Below, piece by piece: positions 1 through 10,363 of a stretch of DNA of 64,000 nt. Made by a program: the position numbers and the translations under genes. The notes beneath the pieces are model-generated. The model saw nothing but the letters and a program-made list of their open reading frames with translations, was not told where the DNA came from and ran no database searches. The number at the start of each line of letters is the position of its first letter. Positions within the stretch are counted from its first letter, which is position 1. Origin of the DNA: Pyrinomonadaceae bacterium (GTDB taxonomy: Bacteria; Acidobacteriota; Blastocatellia; Pyrinomonadales; Pyrinomonadaceae); the NCBI GenBank assembly GCA_017983495.1, contig JAGOBH010000004.1, forward strand, positions 62,001 to 126,000, in the 5' to 3' direction.

Positions 1-2
1 TG

Positions 3-47
3 TTGAAAGTTCGCGAGGCGATCGCTGAGGAACTCGGCAGATCATGA
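3..47 (+). CDS. Possible 3' end of a gene entering from the left
   Basis: A short open frame runs from the left edge to a TGA at 45-47 and reads LKVREAIAEELGRS at its end, a plausible helical C-terminus. Nothing upstream is available, so neither the family nor the reality of the gene can be judged. It is listed only because it would be the convergent neighbour of the minus-strand gene that ends at 116. Confidence 0.25.
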   Translation: MKVREAIAEELGRS

Positions 48-63
48 ACTGATATACAGCACG

Positions 64-93
64 AAAAATGGAGAGCCGAAAAACGACTCTCCA
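64..93 (-). terminator. Intrinsic terminator of the first minus-strand gene
   Basis: The arms TGGAGAG (69-75) and CTCTCCA (87-93) form a perfect 7-bp stem around an 11-nt loop. On the minus strand the stem is followed by five T residues (68-64). It lies 23 bp past the stop of the gene at 116-943. Confidence 0.7.
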
Positions 94-115
94 CCACTTA
101 ACAAGATCAACAAAA

Positions 116-943
116 CTATGGTTTCGGCGGAGTCGGCGACGGAGTCGGGCTCGGTTTTGGATCGACGACATCATCTAGAATTCGCACATCGCTGCGGCCG
201 ACCTTGTAATCGGAATATTTGACCCGCATTCTTAGCTTTACTACCAGGCCGTTATCAAAAACGATCTCATCGTCCGATCTTGCGTCGACCGGAAACCAAT
301 ATTTACCGTCGATCTGATCACGCGTCGATTCGACTATCGGGAATTTGTTCTGCTTTGTCTCCGGCACCGCTTTGCCCTTCGATTTGACGATCATCAGATC
401 GTCCGTATCCACCCAAACGCGGCCGATAAAGAGTCGAAGCTTCGATTTCTTAGGGTCGGGCATTACCTTTGGCTTGACGTCAAAAACATATAGGTTGAGG
501 TCGTCGATCTTCTGAACGCCGACATACGAAATGCTGTATTGCGGTATCAGATACGGTTCGAGGGCAAAGGCGTTGACGCCGCCGAGGTCCTCGAGATCCT
601 CCGGCGTTACGCCAATTTCGGTCAGCGTCGAAATCGGCGAAAAGAGAACTTTTTCAAATCGCCCGCCATCGGCGTTAAACGTCATGAAAGAATCGCGTCG
701 ATACGTCCCTGTCACCTGCCCGCCCATCCCGATCGTACTGACCGCTGCCCGACGATTAAATACGTAATCTTTTAGAGCCTCGCGAAAAGCCGATTCGTTT
801 TCGGAAAATTTCTTGATGATCGATGCGATTTCGGCATCCGATAGCGGCTTTTTGGTTACGCCCACTTCCTGTGCATTCGCCGTTGCGGCAACGCTCAACA
901 TCAGTACCAACAGCAATGAAATTATACGGTTCTTAATTCTCAT
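116..943 (-). CDS. Secreted/periplasmic hypothetical protein with Pro-rich tail
   Basis: The preferred start is the internal ATG at 943 (MRIKNRIISLL), because it gives a normal signal peptide ending near ANA-QE; an upstream in-frame ATG at 994 would put 17 charged residues ahead of it. The mature part is soluble and beta-rich, with a tract reading LRLFIGRVWVDTDD and a later segment GKYWFPVDARSDDE. This is reminiscent of outer-membrane lipoprotein-sorting-like beta folds seen in Acidobacteria, but I cannot assign a family. The C-terminus is a repetitive Pro-Ser-Thr tail (PKPSPTPSPTPPKP), probably disordered. The gene is divergent from the fad block, and the intergenic region 944-1189 holds the fad promoter. 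The function is unknown. Confidence 0.75.
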   Translation of the reverse strand: MRIKNRIISLLLVLMLSVAATANAQEVGVTKKPLSDAEIASIIKKFSENESAFREALKDYVFNRRAAVSTIGMGGQVTGTYRRDSFMTFNADGGRFEKVLFSPISTLTEIGVTPEDLEDLGGVNAFALEPYLIPQYSISYVGVQKIDDLNLYVFDVKPKVMPDPKKSKLRLFIGRVWVDTDDLMIVKSKGKAVPETKQNKFPIVESTRDQIDGKYWFPVDARSDDEIVFDNGLVVKLRMRVKYSDYKVGRSDVRILDDVVDPKPSPTPSPTPPKP

Positions 944-1116
944 CTTAGTTTTGTTCCAGTCTATAGATGCCGTGTCGAACAATTTGGTTGACATTTGTCA
1001 CAAAGAGATACAATAGCAGTAACAAAAAATAGCCGATTTTCAAAGGTGGACTCCTGTTTAATGGGCGTTCACGGACGGTTCGCGTTACATTATCCGTCCA
1101 AATTACAAAAAAAGAC

Positions 1117-1146
1117 TTGCTGAATGAATGTTCATTCAGTTATACT
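1117..1146 (+). promoter_or_regulatory. Sigma-70-type promoter of the fad block
   Basis: TTGCTG (1117-1122) and TATACT (1141-1146) are separated by 18 bp and lie about 45 bp upstream of the fadN start codon. The -10 element is a near-consensus hexamer. The spacer is filled almost exactly by the operator palindrome at 1120-1139. Confidence 0.7.
1120..1139. promoter_or_regulatory. FadR-type (TetR family) operator
   Basis: CTGAATGAA (1120-1128) and TTCATTCAG (1131-1139) form a perfect 9-bp inverted repeat with a 2-bp centre. The half-site TGAATGA is the known recognition element of the TetR-family FadR of Bacillus and Thermus, which represses beta-oxidation genes and is released by long-chain acyl-CoA. 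Its position between the -35 and -10 boxes is ideal for repression. No TetR gene is present in the window, so the repressor must be encoded elsewhere. Confidence 0.8.
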
Positions 1147-1189
1147 TTTGCCCACATTAGTCTTTATCTGATCATCATCCGAGGTAATT

Positions 1190-3595
1190 ATGAATATCGC
1201 CAAAGCCGCCGTATTAGGGGCAGGAACAATGGGTGCGGGCATCGCCGCACATCTCTCGAATGCGGGTATCCCGACGCTGCTGCTCGATATCGCTCCGCGT
1301 GAACTGACGCCCGACGAAGAGAAAAAGGGCCTGACGCTCGAATCGCCGCAGGTACGCAACCGCATCGTCAATTCCCTTTTTGAGGCCGCCAAAAAACTCC
1401 GGCCGGCACCGTTCATGCTTGGTGACAATGCAAAGTTGATCACGACCGGCAATTTCACCGATGATCTGGTCAAACTCAAGGACTGTGATTTCGTCATCGA
1501 GGCCGTAGTCGAAAATCTCGATATCAAGCACAAACTCTTTGCCGACGTTGAAAAATACCGAAAGCCCGGTGCCGTCATCGCTTCGAACACCAGCGGCATC
1601 CCGATCGATTCGATCGCAGAGCCGTTTTCGGACGATTTCAAGGCACATTTCGTCGGCATTCACTTCTTCAATCCGCCGCGTTACATGAAGCTTGTTGAGG
1701 TCATTCCCGGTTCGAAAACAAGCGGCGAGATCGCATGTGCGGTTTCGGGTTTCCTTGACCAGCGTCTTGGTAAAGGCGTCGTGCCGGCAAAAGATCGTCC
1801 GAATTTTATCGCCAATCGCATCGGCGTTTTCGGAATGATGGCGACGATCCACGAGATGATCGCCATGGGCTTTACACCGACCGAGGTCGACCAGATGACC
1901 GGCAAGGCCATCGGCCATGCTTCGTCGGCGACGTTTCGCACGTCGGACCTCGTCGGCCTCGACGTAACGGCTCACGTCACCAATAACCTATATCCGGCCG
2001 TGCCGGATGACGAGGACCGCGACGTTTTCGTGCTGCCGGAATTGATCCAGACCCTGCTTGATAAAAAGCTGCTTGGCGACAAAACAAAAGGCGGATTTTT
2101 CAAGAAATCCAAGGACGCCGATGGCAAACGCCAGATCCTCGAGCTCGACCTCGCAACTTTTGAGTACAAGCCGCAGGTCAAGACCAAGTTCCCGTCGCTC
2201 GACGCGGCCAAGGCAATAGAGGACAAAGCAAAACGTGTGAAAACTCTCGTTTGGGGCAGCGACCGCGTCGGCGAATTCCTTTGGAAAACGACCTCGCGTG
2301 TCTCGCGTTACGCCGCTAACCGCATCCCCGAGATCGCCGACACGATCGTCGAGATCGACAACGCGATCAAATGGGGCTTTGGCTGGGAGGTCGGCGTGTT
2401 CGAGGCATGGGACGCGATCGGCGTGACCGAGTCGGTCGAGCGTATGCGTGCCGAGGGCCAGGCGATTCCGGCAAATGTCGAGAAGATGCTCGCCTCAGGT
2501 GCTACTACCTTTTATAAGAACGATGGAGGCAATCATTCGTTCTACGATCTCGTCGCGGGCGAATACAAACCGATGCCCGCTCGTCCGGGCGTCCTCGTTC
2601 TGAAAGATATCAAAGAACGCACCGGCGTGATCAAGACCAATCCCGGAGCGTCACTCATCGATATCGGCGACGGAGTTGCATGTCTCGAATTTCACTCCAA
2701 GATGAACTCGATCGGCGGCGACACAGTCGCCATGATGAACTTTGCCCTCGACGAAGTCGAAAAGAACTTTAAGGGGCTCGTCGTCGGCAATCAGGGCGGC
2801 AACTTCTCGGCCGGAGCAAACATCATGATGCTCCTGCTCGCCGCTCAGGAAGAGGAGTGGGACGACATCAATATGATGGTCCGTGCCCTTCAAAACGCGG
2901 TCATGCGTCTGCGTTATTCGTCCAAGCCGGTCGTCACCGCACCTTACGGTCTGACGCTCGGCGGCGGCTGCGAGATCGCCCTGCACGGCAACAAAACGCG
3001 TGCGGCGGCGGAAACCTACATCGGCCTTGTCGAGGTCGGCGTCGGCGTCATCCCGGCCGGTTGCGGTACTAAGGAAATGACAATGCGTGCGATGGACGCC
3101 GCGGCCAAGGCACCGGACGCCGACCCGCTCGCTTTCCTCAAGAAGACATTTGAGATGATCGGCATGGGCAAGGTCGCAACGTCGGGCCCCGAGGCTCGTG
3201 CGTGGGGTTTCCTTCGCGACTCGGACGCCATCTCGATGAACGGCGACCGCCTCATCCAGGACGCTAAGCAGGAAGTGCTCAATCTCGACTCCGCGGGGTT
3301 TGTCGCTCCGGTCGAGCGAACGGATATCATGGTCCTGGGCGAATCGGCACAGGCGGCGATCAAGCTTGCTCTGCACACAATGAAACAGGGCGGCTATGTC
3401 TCGGATCACGACGTTCTGATCGGCAAAAAATTGGCTAATGTTCTGACCGGCGGCAACATTAACCACAAAGCGTATGTATCCGAACGCTATCTTCTCGATC
3501 TCGAACGCGAAGCTTTTGTCTCGCTATGCGGCGAGCGAAAGACACAGGAACGCATCGCGGGAATGCTAAAGACGGGTAAGCCGCTTAGGAACTAA
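1190..3595 (+). CDS. fadN: 3-hydroxyacyl-CoA dehydrogenase / enoyl-CoA hydratase (FadN type)
   Basis: This bifunctional beta-oxidation enzyme hydrates enoyl-CoA and oxidises the 3-hydroxyacyl-CoA with NAD. The NAD-binding Rossmann motif GAGTMGAG is at residues 10-17, followed by the dehydrogenase C-terminal domain to about residue 310. The crotonase domain is C-terminal, with oxyanion-hole motifs near residues 536 (GGNFSAGAN) and 588 (TLGGGCE). This dehydrogenase-first order and the length of 801 residues match Bacillus FadN rather than E. coli FadB. The ATG at 1190 is preceded by a GAGG-type ribosome site. Its stop overlaps the start of the next gene (TAATG), and fadA and fadE follow downstream. 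The FadR-type operator upstream predicts induction by long-chain fatty acids. Confidence 0.95.
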   Translation: MNIAKAAVLGAGTMGAGIAAHLSNAGIPTLLLDIAPRELTPDEEKKGLTLESPQVRNRIVNSLFEAAKKLRPAPFMLGDNAKLITTGNFTDDLVKLKDCDFVIEAVVENLDIKHKLFADVEKYRKPGAVIASNTSGIPIDSIAEPFSDDFKAHFVGIHFFNPPRYMKLVEVIPGSKTSGEIACAVSGFLDQRLGKGVVPAKDRPNFIANRIGVFGMMATIHEMIAMGFTPTEVDQMTGKAIGHASSATFRTSDLVGLDVTAHVTNNLYPAVPDDEDRDVFVLPELIQTLLDKKLLGDKTKGGFFKKSKDADGKRQILELDLATFEYKPQVKTKFPSLDAAKAIEDKAKRVKTLVWGSDRVGEFLWKTTSRVSRYAANRIPEIADTIVEIDNAIKWGFGWEVGVFEAWDAIGVTESVERMRAEGQAIPANVEKMLASGATTFYKNDGGNHSFYDLVAGEYKPMPARPGVLVLKDIKERTGVIKTNPGASLIDIGDGVACLEFHSKMNSIGGDTVAMMNFALDEVEKNFKGLVVGNQGGNFSAGANIMMLLLAAQEEEWDDINMMVRALQNAVMRLRYSSKPVVTAPYGLTLGGGCEIALHGNKTRAAAETYIGLVEVGVGVIPAGCGTKEMTMRAMDAAAKAPDADPLAFLKKTFEMIGMGKVATSGPEARAWGFLRDSDAISMNGDRLIQDAKQEVLNLDSAGFVAPVERTDIMVLGESAQAAIKLALHTMKQGGYVSDHDVLIGKKLANVLTGGNINHKAYVSERYLLDLEREAFVSLCGERKTQERIAGMLKTGKPLRN

Positions 3596-4056
3596 TGCCC
3601 GAGAGTTTTAAGAGCCGAGGTTATCGCTGGGGATTTAACCTGTTTCCGGCTTACCGCGGCTCCGGCGGCCGAGTGACGCACATTGAGCACGATTGGCACC
3701 GTGTCAGCGTTAAGGTTCCGCTCTCGTGGCGGACGCGAAACTATTACGGCACGATCTACGGCGGCAGCATCTACGGAGCGGTCGACCCGATCTATGTGCT
3801 GATGTTGGTGAAGATACTCGGCGGCGAATATGTCGTCTGGGATAAGGCGGCAAAGATACGCTTTAAGCGGCCGGGAAAAGAGACGCTCTTTGTCGATTTT
3901 CATCTGTCGCCGGAGGAAATTGCGGAGATCAAACGGCTTGCTGAAACGGAAAAGTCGATCGACCGGGTCTATCATTTGGAATTAAAGGACAAGAACGGAG
4001 TAGTACATGCGTTCATAGAAAAGACCATATATATTTCAAAACGCAAGGAGAATTGA
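3595..4056 (+). CDS. DUF4442 hot-dog-fold protein, thioesterase-like
   Basis: The 153-residue protein begins at the ATG that overlaps the fadN stop codon, so it is probably translated by coupling. The segment RNYYGTIYGGSIYGAVDPIY is the typical DUF4442 helix region, comparable with the acyl-CoA thioesterase hot-dog core, followed by beta strands (AAKIRFKRPGK). Related hot-dog proteins hydrolyse or bind acyl-CoA. The position directly after fadN suggests a role in releasing or sensing acyl-CoA during beta-oxidation; that role is inferred. No signal peptide or membrane segment is present. Confidence 0.8.
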   Translation: MPESFKSRGYRWGFNLFPAYRGSGGRVTHIEHDWHRVSVKVPLSWRTRNYYGTIYGGSIYGAVDPIYVLMLVKILGGEYVVWDKAAKIRFKRPGKETLFVDFHLSPEEIAEIKRLAETEKSIDRVYHLELKDKNGVVHAFIEKTIYISKRKEN

Positions 4057-4059
4057 ACA

Positions 4060-4515
4060 ATGAAAAACTACTTACTTTTGGCCATGATCGTGCTCGCAGG
4101 TTTTGCCGCCGGGTGCAGCACGACCGGCACTCCCGTCGAATACGCCGGTATCTGTGACAAGGCAAATGACGACAAAAATGTCGAGGTCGTTGGCTTTCTC
4201 GACAATAAGGGCGGTGCGATGTGTTCGAGCGGCTACGGCAAGCCAATGCGTTGCCCGATCAGCTTTAAGTCTGATCTTACGTCTGAAACCGGCATCAACG
4301 CTGACATCGATAAGGGCACCGGAAACAGCTCGATCGATGAATACGAAAAAGGCAAGGGCCTAAAGATCAAGGACGACAAGGGCGAATTTATCGAACGCAC
4401 GCAAAAGGTCAAGATCGTCGCCGAGGTCAACGTTTTTGATGAGGCGTCAAAAGTAGGCGATCCGAAATCAGCGGCCTGCTACATCGTCGTCAAAAAGATC
4501 GAAAAGGCACAGTAG
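4060..4515 (+). CDS. Small lipoprotein of unknown function
   Basis: The N-terminus MKNYLLLAMIVLAGFAAGC is a type II signal peptide with the lipobox AAGC, so the mature protein should be lipid-anchored at Cys19. The rest is a 130-residue hydrophilic domain with four more cysteines (ICDKAN, AMCSSG, MRCPIS, AACYIV) that could form two disulfides. The ATG follows AAGGAGAATTGAACA, a good ribosome site. I do not recognise the family. It is co-directional with the fad genes, 3 bp after the DUF4442 stop. Confidence 0.75.
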   Translation: MKNYLLLAMIVLAGFAAGCSTTGTPVEYAGICDKANDDKNVEVVGFLDNKGGAMCSSGYGKPMRCPISFKSDLTSETGINADIDKGTGNSSIDEYEKGKGLKIKDDKGEFIERTQKVKIVAEVNVFDEASKVGDPKSAACYIVVKKIEKAQ

Positions 4516-4533
4516 GCCACCCGTTTGTTACCT

Positions 4534-5091
4534 ATGGAAAGATGCTCGTGGTCAAAAAATGAACTCAACATTCCCTACCACGATACCGAGTGGGGCGTAC
4601 CGGTTCACGATGATCGTTTGCTCTTTGAGTTTCTGATCCTCGAAGGTGCCCAGGCGGGTTTGTCCTGGGACACGATACTCAGAAAGCGTGAAAATTATCG
4701 TGTGGCATTCGACGATTTTGACGCTGAAAAGGTCGCACGGTACTCGGATGAGAAATGTGCCGAACTGCTTCTCAACGAAGGCATCATCCGCAACCGTCTG
4801 AAGATAAAGTCCGCGGTCGGGAACGCCAAGGCTTTTCTCGCGGTCAAGGCTGAGTTCGGCACATTTGATAAGTACATTTGGTCATTCGTCGGCGGCAAGC
4901 CCATAGACAACGGTTGGACCGAAATGGGACGGGTTCCGGCCAGGACCGAAGTGTCGGATGCGTTGTCCAAGGACCTGAAAAAGCGCGGATTTAACTTCGT
5001 CGGATCGACCATTATGTACGCATTTATGCAGGCTACCGGAATGGTGAACGACCATCTGGTGACGTGTTTTCGTTATAAAGAGATAGGATGA
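4534..5091 (+). CDS. tag: DNA-3-methyladenine glycosylase I
   Basis: Tag excises 3-methyladenine from alkylated DNA in base-excision repair. The start is set at the ATG at 4534, which gives MERCSW, the family's invariant N-terminus; a TTG nine bases upstream is less likely. Zinc ligands are recognisable as Cys4, His16 (PYHDTEWG), His174 and Cys178 (DHLVTC), matching C4/H17/H175/C179 of the E. coli enzyme. The length of 185 residues is typical. The gene's end overlaps the next start by ATGA. It sits inside the fad block without an obvious functional link. Confidence 0.95.
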   Translation: MERCSWSKNELNIPYHDTEWGVPVHDDRLLFEFLILEGAQAGLSWDTILRKRENYRVAFDDFDAEKVARYSDEKCAELLLNEGIIRNRLKIKSAVGNAKAFLAVKAEFGTFDKYIWSFVGGKPIDNGWTEMGRVPARTEVSDALSKDLKKRGFNFVGSTIMYAFMQATGMVNDHLVTCFRYKEIG

Positions 5092-5465
5092 CGCAGTGGA
5101 TCGTTACAGGATTGATGCTTCTGGTCGGAGTGCTGAATTTGGCACCGGCAATAGTTTTTTTCGCCCCGGAACGCAGCCTTTCGCTGTATGCGATCGATAT
5201 TTCCGAGCCTAATCTGGGCATCGTGATGCGGCATCGGGCTATTTTGCTGGGCCTACTCGGAGCAGCTCTTATCTACGGGGCGTTTCGAAAAGAGTTTCTT
5301 GTCCCGGTGATCATCGCCGCGTTAATAGGAAAGGCGGCGTTTTTGTTCCTTGTTTACTCATCGAGTGGAGCAAATGCCGAGATCGGAAGGGTTGCTCTGT
5401 TTGATATCGGAGCCGTCGCGGTCCTGATCGTGGCGATTGCGTTACACCTGTTTGCCGGTAAGTAG
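5088..5465 (+). CDS. Small four-helix inner-membrane protein
   Basis: The 125-residue protein has four hydrophobic segments at about residues 4-24, 47-66, 70-92 and 103-122, and a short charged loop (FAPERSLSLYAI) after the first. The start ATG overlaps the tag stop (ATGA), so the two are translationally coupled. The arrangement resembles small DUF4345-like membrane proteins, but I see no diagnostic motif. The function is unknown. Confidence 0.7.
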   Translation: MTQWIVTGLMLLVGVLNLAPAIVFFAPERSLSLYAIDISEPNLGIVMRHRAILLGLLGAALIYGAFRKEFLVPVIIAALIGKAAFLFLVYSSSGANAEIGRVALFDIGAVAVLIVAIALHLFAGK

Positions 5466-5466
5466 A

Positions 5467-5943
5467 ATGGACTATCCTGTAACGCCAGCCGTCAGGTTTT
5501 TGAGAGAGAAAAAGGTCGCCTTTGTGCCACATCTTTACGAGTATGTCGAAAAGGGCGGCACGGGCGAATCGGCAAAACAGCTTGGTGTGGACGAGCACGC
5601 GGTCATTAAGACCTTGATATTTGAAACGAACGAGAAAAAGCCGCTTATTGTGCTAATGCACGGCGACCGCCAGGTTTCCACCAAAAACCTCGCACGCCAT
5701 ATCAGCGTCAAGAGCGTGGAACCCGCGGACGCCGCCCGTGCATCAAAGTGGACAGGCTACCAGTTCGGCGGCACATCGCCTTTCGGCACGAGAACAGCGA
5801 TGCCGGTTTATGTCGAGAAAACGATATTCGATCTGGACAAGATCTATATCAACGGAGGTAAACGGGGGTTTTTGGTAGAAATTGATCCAAGGTTGCTAAT
5901 AGATATTTTACAGGTTAAGGAAGTTTTGGTTGGAAATCTTTAA
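5467..5943 (+). CDS. ybaK: Cys-tRNA(Pro) deacylase, YbaK/EbsC family
   Basis: YbaK hydrolyses cysteine mischarged onto tRNA-Pro, in trans to prolyl-tRNA synthetase. The start is the ATG at 5467 (MDYPVTPAVRFL), one base after the preceding stop; a TTG 30 bases upstream would extend into the previous gene. The catalytic lysine lies in the conserved segment VIKTLIFE at about residue 45, and the glycine-rich signature FGGTSPFGTR is at about residue 105. The length of 158 residues equals the family norm. The stop overlaps the start of the following small gene (TAATG). Confidence 0.92.
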   Translation: MDYPVTPAVRFLREKKVAFVPHLYEYVEKGGTGESAKQLGVDEHAVIKTLIFETNEKKPLIVLMHGDRQVSTKNLARHISVKSVEPADAARASKWTGYQFGGTSPFGTRTAMPVYVEKTIFDLDKIYINGGKRGFLVEIDPRLLIDILQVKEVLVGNL

Positions 5944-6224
5944 TGGACAAAAACGAAGCAGAACAACTCGCAGAGACTGAGCTTGAGTCTTATCGATCCC
6001 TACGATATGAGGCCATTGCTACGAAATTAGACACTCAAGAGTGTTTTGAGCGAGAAACAGAAGATGGAAACAAATATTCTGTGGAAGTGGATTTCTTTTA
6101 TGACGATGCGGAGGAAAAGAATATTCGGGTAACAGCTATTATTTCCAATAGTTTTTGGACAAGCATTTCACCTTTCTCCAGCGATTTTATAGTCGCACCA
6201 GATGGGTCATTTGTTGGTGAGTAA
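5943..6224 (+). CDS. Small acidic hypothetical protein
   Basis: The 93-residue protein starts at the ATG overlapping the ybaK stop. It is acidic at the N-terminus ([14 protein letters not shown]) and continues with predicted beta strands ([20 protein letters not shown]). Its base composition is visibly richer in A and T than that of the flanking ybaK and fadA genes, which hints at recent acquisition. The shape, a single small alpha/beta domain, would suit an immunity-type or cassette protein. No family is recognised. Confidence 0.6.
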   Translation: MDKNEAEQLAETELESYRSLRYEAIATKLDTQECFERETEDGNKYSVEVDFFYDDAEEKNIRVTAIISNSFWTSISPFSSDFIVAPDGSFVGE

Positions 6225-6228
6225 ATTT

Positions 6229-7407
<1,179 letters not shown>

Positions 7408-7410
7408 GAG

Positions 7411-7537
7411 ATTCATCACAGAGACACAGAGGACACGGAGTAAGAAATATTAGCCGCAGATAAACGCAGATGACGCAGATAAGATTGATTAAAGTACTTT
7501 CAAATAACTCTGTGATCTCTGTGTCTCTGTGGTGAAT
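7411..7537. repeat. Inverted-repeat intergenic element with CGCAGAT iterations
   Basis: Two near-identical 30-bp arms, beginning ATTCATCACAGAGACACAGA at 7411 and read inverted as CTCTGTG... to 7537, surround a core with three copies of CGCAGAT at 7455, 7465 and 7474. The arms can pair into a long hairpin. Similar CACAGAGACACAGAG-type intergenic repeats are common in several phyla, so this is probably a non-coding, mobile-like hairpin element. It separates fadA from fadE and may affect their relative expression. Confidence 0.75.
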
Positions 7538-7553
7538 AAAACGGAGAAAGACT

Positions 7554-9335
<1,782 letters not shown>

Positions 9336-9354
9336 TCGGTCATTGAAAATTAGA

Positions 9355-9390
9355 AAAGTCGTGCTGAGCATTACTGCTCAGCACGACTTT
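9355..9390. terminator. Bidirectional terminator hairpin
   Basis: A perfect 16-bp stem (9355-9370 with 9375-9390) closes a 4-nt loop TTAC. It lies between convergent genes, fadE and the minus-strand glycine-zipper gene. On the minus strand it ends in TTTTC, and on the plus strand in TTTCGGG, so it is stronger for the minus-strand gene. Confidence 0.85.
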
Positions 9391-9411
9391 CGGGTTCAAT
9401 TACTGGTTTGA

Positions 9412-9744
9412 TCAATAACGCCTGTAATACTGCGAATTGTATTGGCGTTGCTTCGGTTTGATCTTGTACGTGTAGAGTGCTGAACCGCCGGCTCCTGCGA
9501 GTGCACCGTAGCCGGCACCGCGTTTTCCGCCGATCAGGCCGCCAAGCAGAGCTCCGGCGCCCGTGCCGATCGCGATATTGATAAGATTACGATGACGACG
9601 ATAGATGCTCGGCTTTTTGTATCTGGTCGAAGTACGGCGCTCATTACCGTAATAACGCGTCTGAGCGGACGCCGAACTGGCGAATACCGGTACCATTACC
9701 GAAAGAACTGTTGCCATTAGAATAGTTGAAATTAGCTTCTTCAT
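9412..9744 (-). CDS. Secreted glycine-zipper protein
   Basis: The start is set at the ATG at 9744 (MKKLISTILM) because the ribosome site GGGAG is directly abutted by the upstream ATG at 9753 but correctly spaced for this one. A signal peptide ends near SASA-QT. After a basic stretch rich in Arg and Tyr comes a glycine zipper (GTGAGALLGGLIGGKRGAGYGALAG), split here into short motifs such as GALLGGLIGG, and then a basic, Tyr-rich tail ending YYRRY. Glycine-zipper segments insert in or associate with membranes. The role is otherwise unknown. Confidence 0.75.
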   Translation of the reverse strand: MKKLISTILMATVLSVMVPVFASSASAQTRYYGNERRTSTRYKKPSIYRRHRNLINIAIGTGAGALLGGLIGGKRGAGYGALAGAGGSALYTYKIKPKQRQYNSQYYRRY

Positions 9745-9998
9745 AATTTGCATCTCCCTTTGTTCAAGATCGAGGGATGATCGCCCTCACTGGAATGTTG
9801 TTTCGCAACCAGTGTGCCACTTGACGCAGGCTATGTGTTTTCAATAGTTTACGGCCACTTGCCGGAACTCTGAACATTTTTACCCGAACGATTTCGTTCG
9901 AAAAGGCACGTTATGGTGCGCGGAAAAAAGGAATCCAGGCCACACTTGCCGGTCGAAACGGCTCTCCTGTGAGCAAAACGGTCGCCCGAAACCACACG

Positions 9999-10319
9999 AT
10001 GATATATAGGGTTGAAAAGTGGCGAGAGATGTATCCCCCAAACCCGGCGATGCTGAGACACATCCTCGCCATGGAGGGTTATTCCGTCATGCAATGGAGC
10101 GACCAACCGGGTGCCGTTTACGCGATGCATATGCATGATACCGCTCAATCCCACTGGATCGTCAAGGGTCAACTAGAGCTAACCGTCGAACGGCATGGAA
10201 CATTCGTCCTTGAACCGGGTGACCGGGACATCATGCCGTCAGGAACTTATCACTCTGCAAGGGTGATAGGCGATGAGCCGGTGATCTATTTGATCGGCGA
10301 AATGCCGACCGGACTTTGA
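9999..10319 (+). CDS. Small cupin-domain protein
   Basis: The protein is a single cupin barrel. The first metal motif appears as AMHMHDTAQSHW, with the two histidines in place, and the second as LEPGDRDIMPSGTYHS. A glutamate normally found in the first motif is replaced by polar residues, so metal binding may be altered. I chose the ATG at 9999 (MIYRVEKW); a GTG at 9969 would add ten residues. There is no signal peptide. It is probably a small-molecule-binding or isomerase-like protein with no predictable substrate. It is an isolated gene 44 bp upstream of pheA. Confidence 0.75.
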   Translation: MIYRVEKWREMYPPNPAMLRHILAMEGYSVMQWSDQPGAVYAMHMHDTAQSHWIVKGQLELTVERHGTFVLEPGDRDIMPSGTYHSARVIGDEPVIYLIGEMPTGL

Positions 10320-10363
10320 TCGGCGTTTAACGACGGCGCTTCAGGCGGTGTATCATCTGTTTA

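Noticed and set aside
9885..9900. Perfect palindrome CGAACGA-TT-TCGTTCG resembling a LexA box
   Set aside because: The spacing between the CGAAC and GTTCG halves is 6, not the 4 of the Gram-positive LexA box, and no SOS gene follows.
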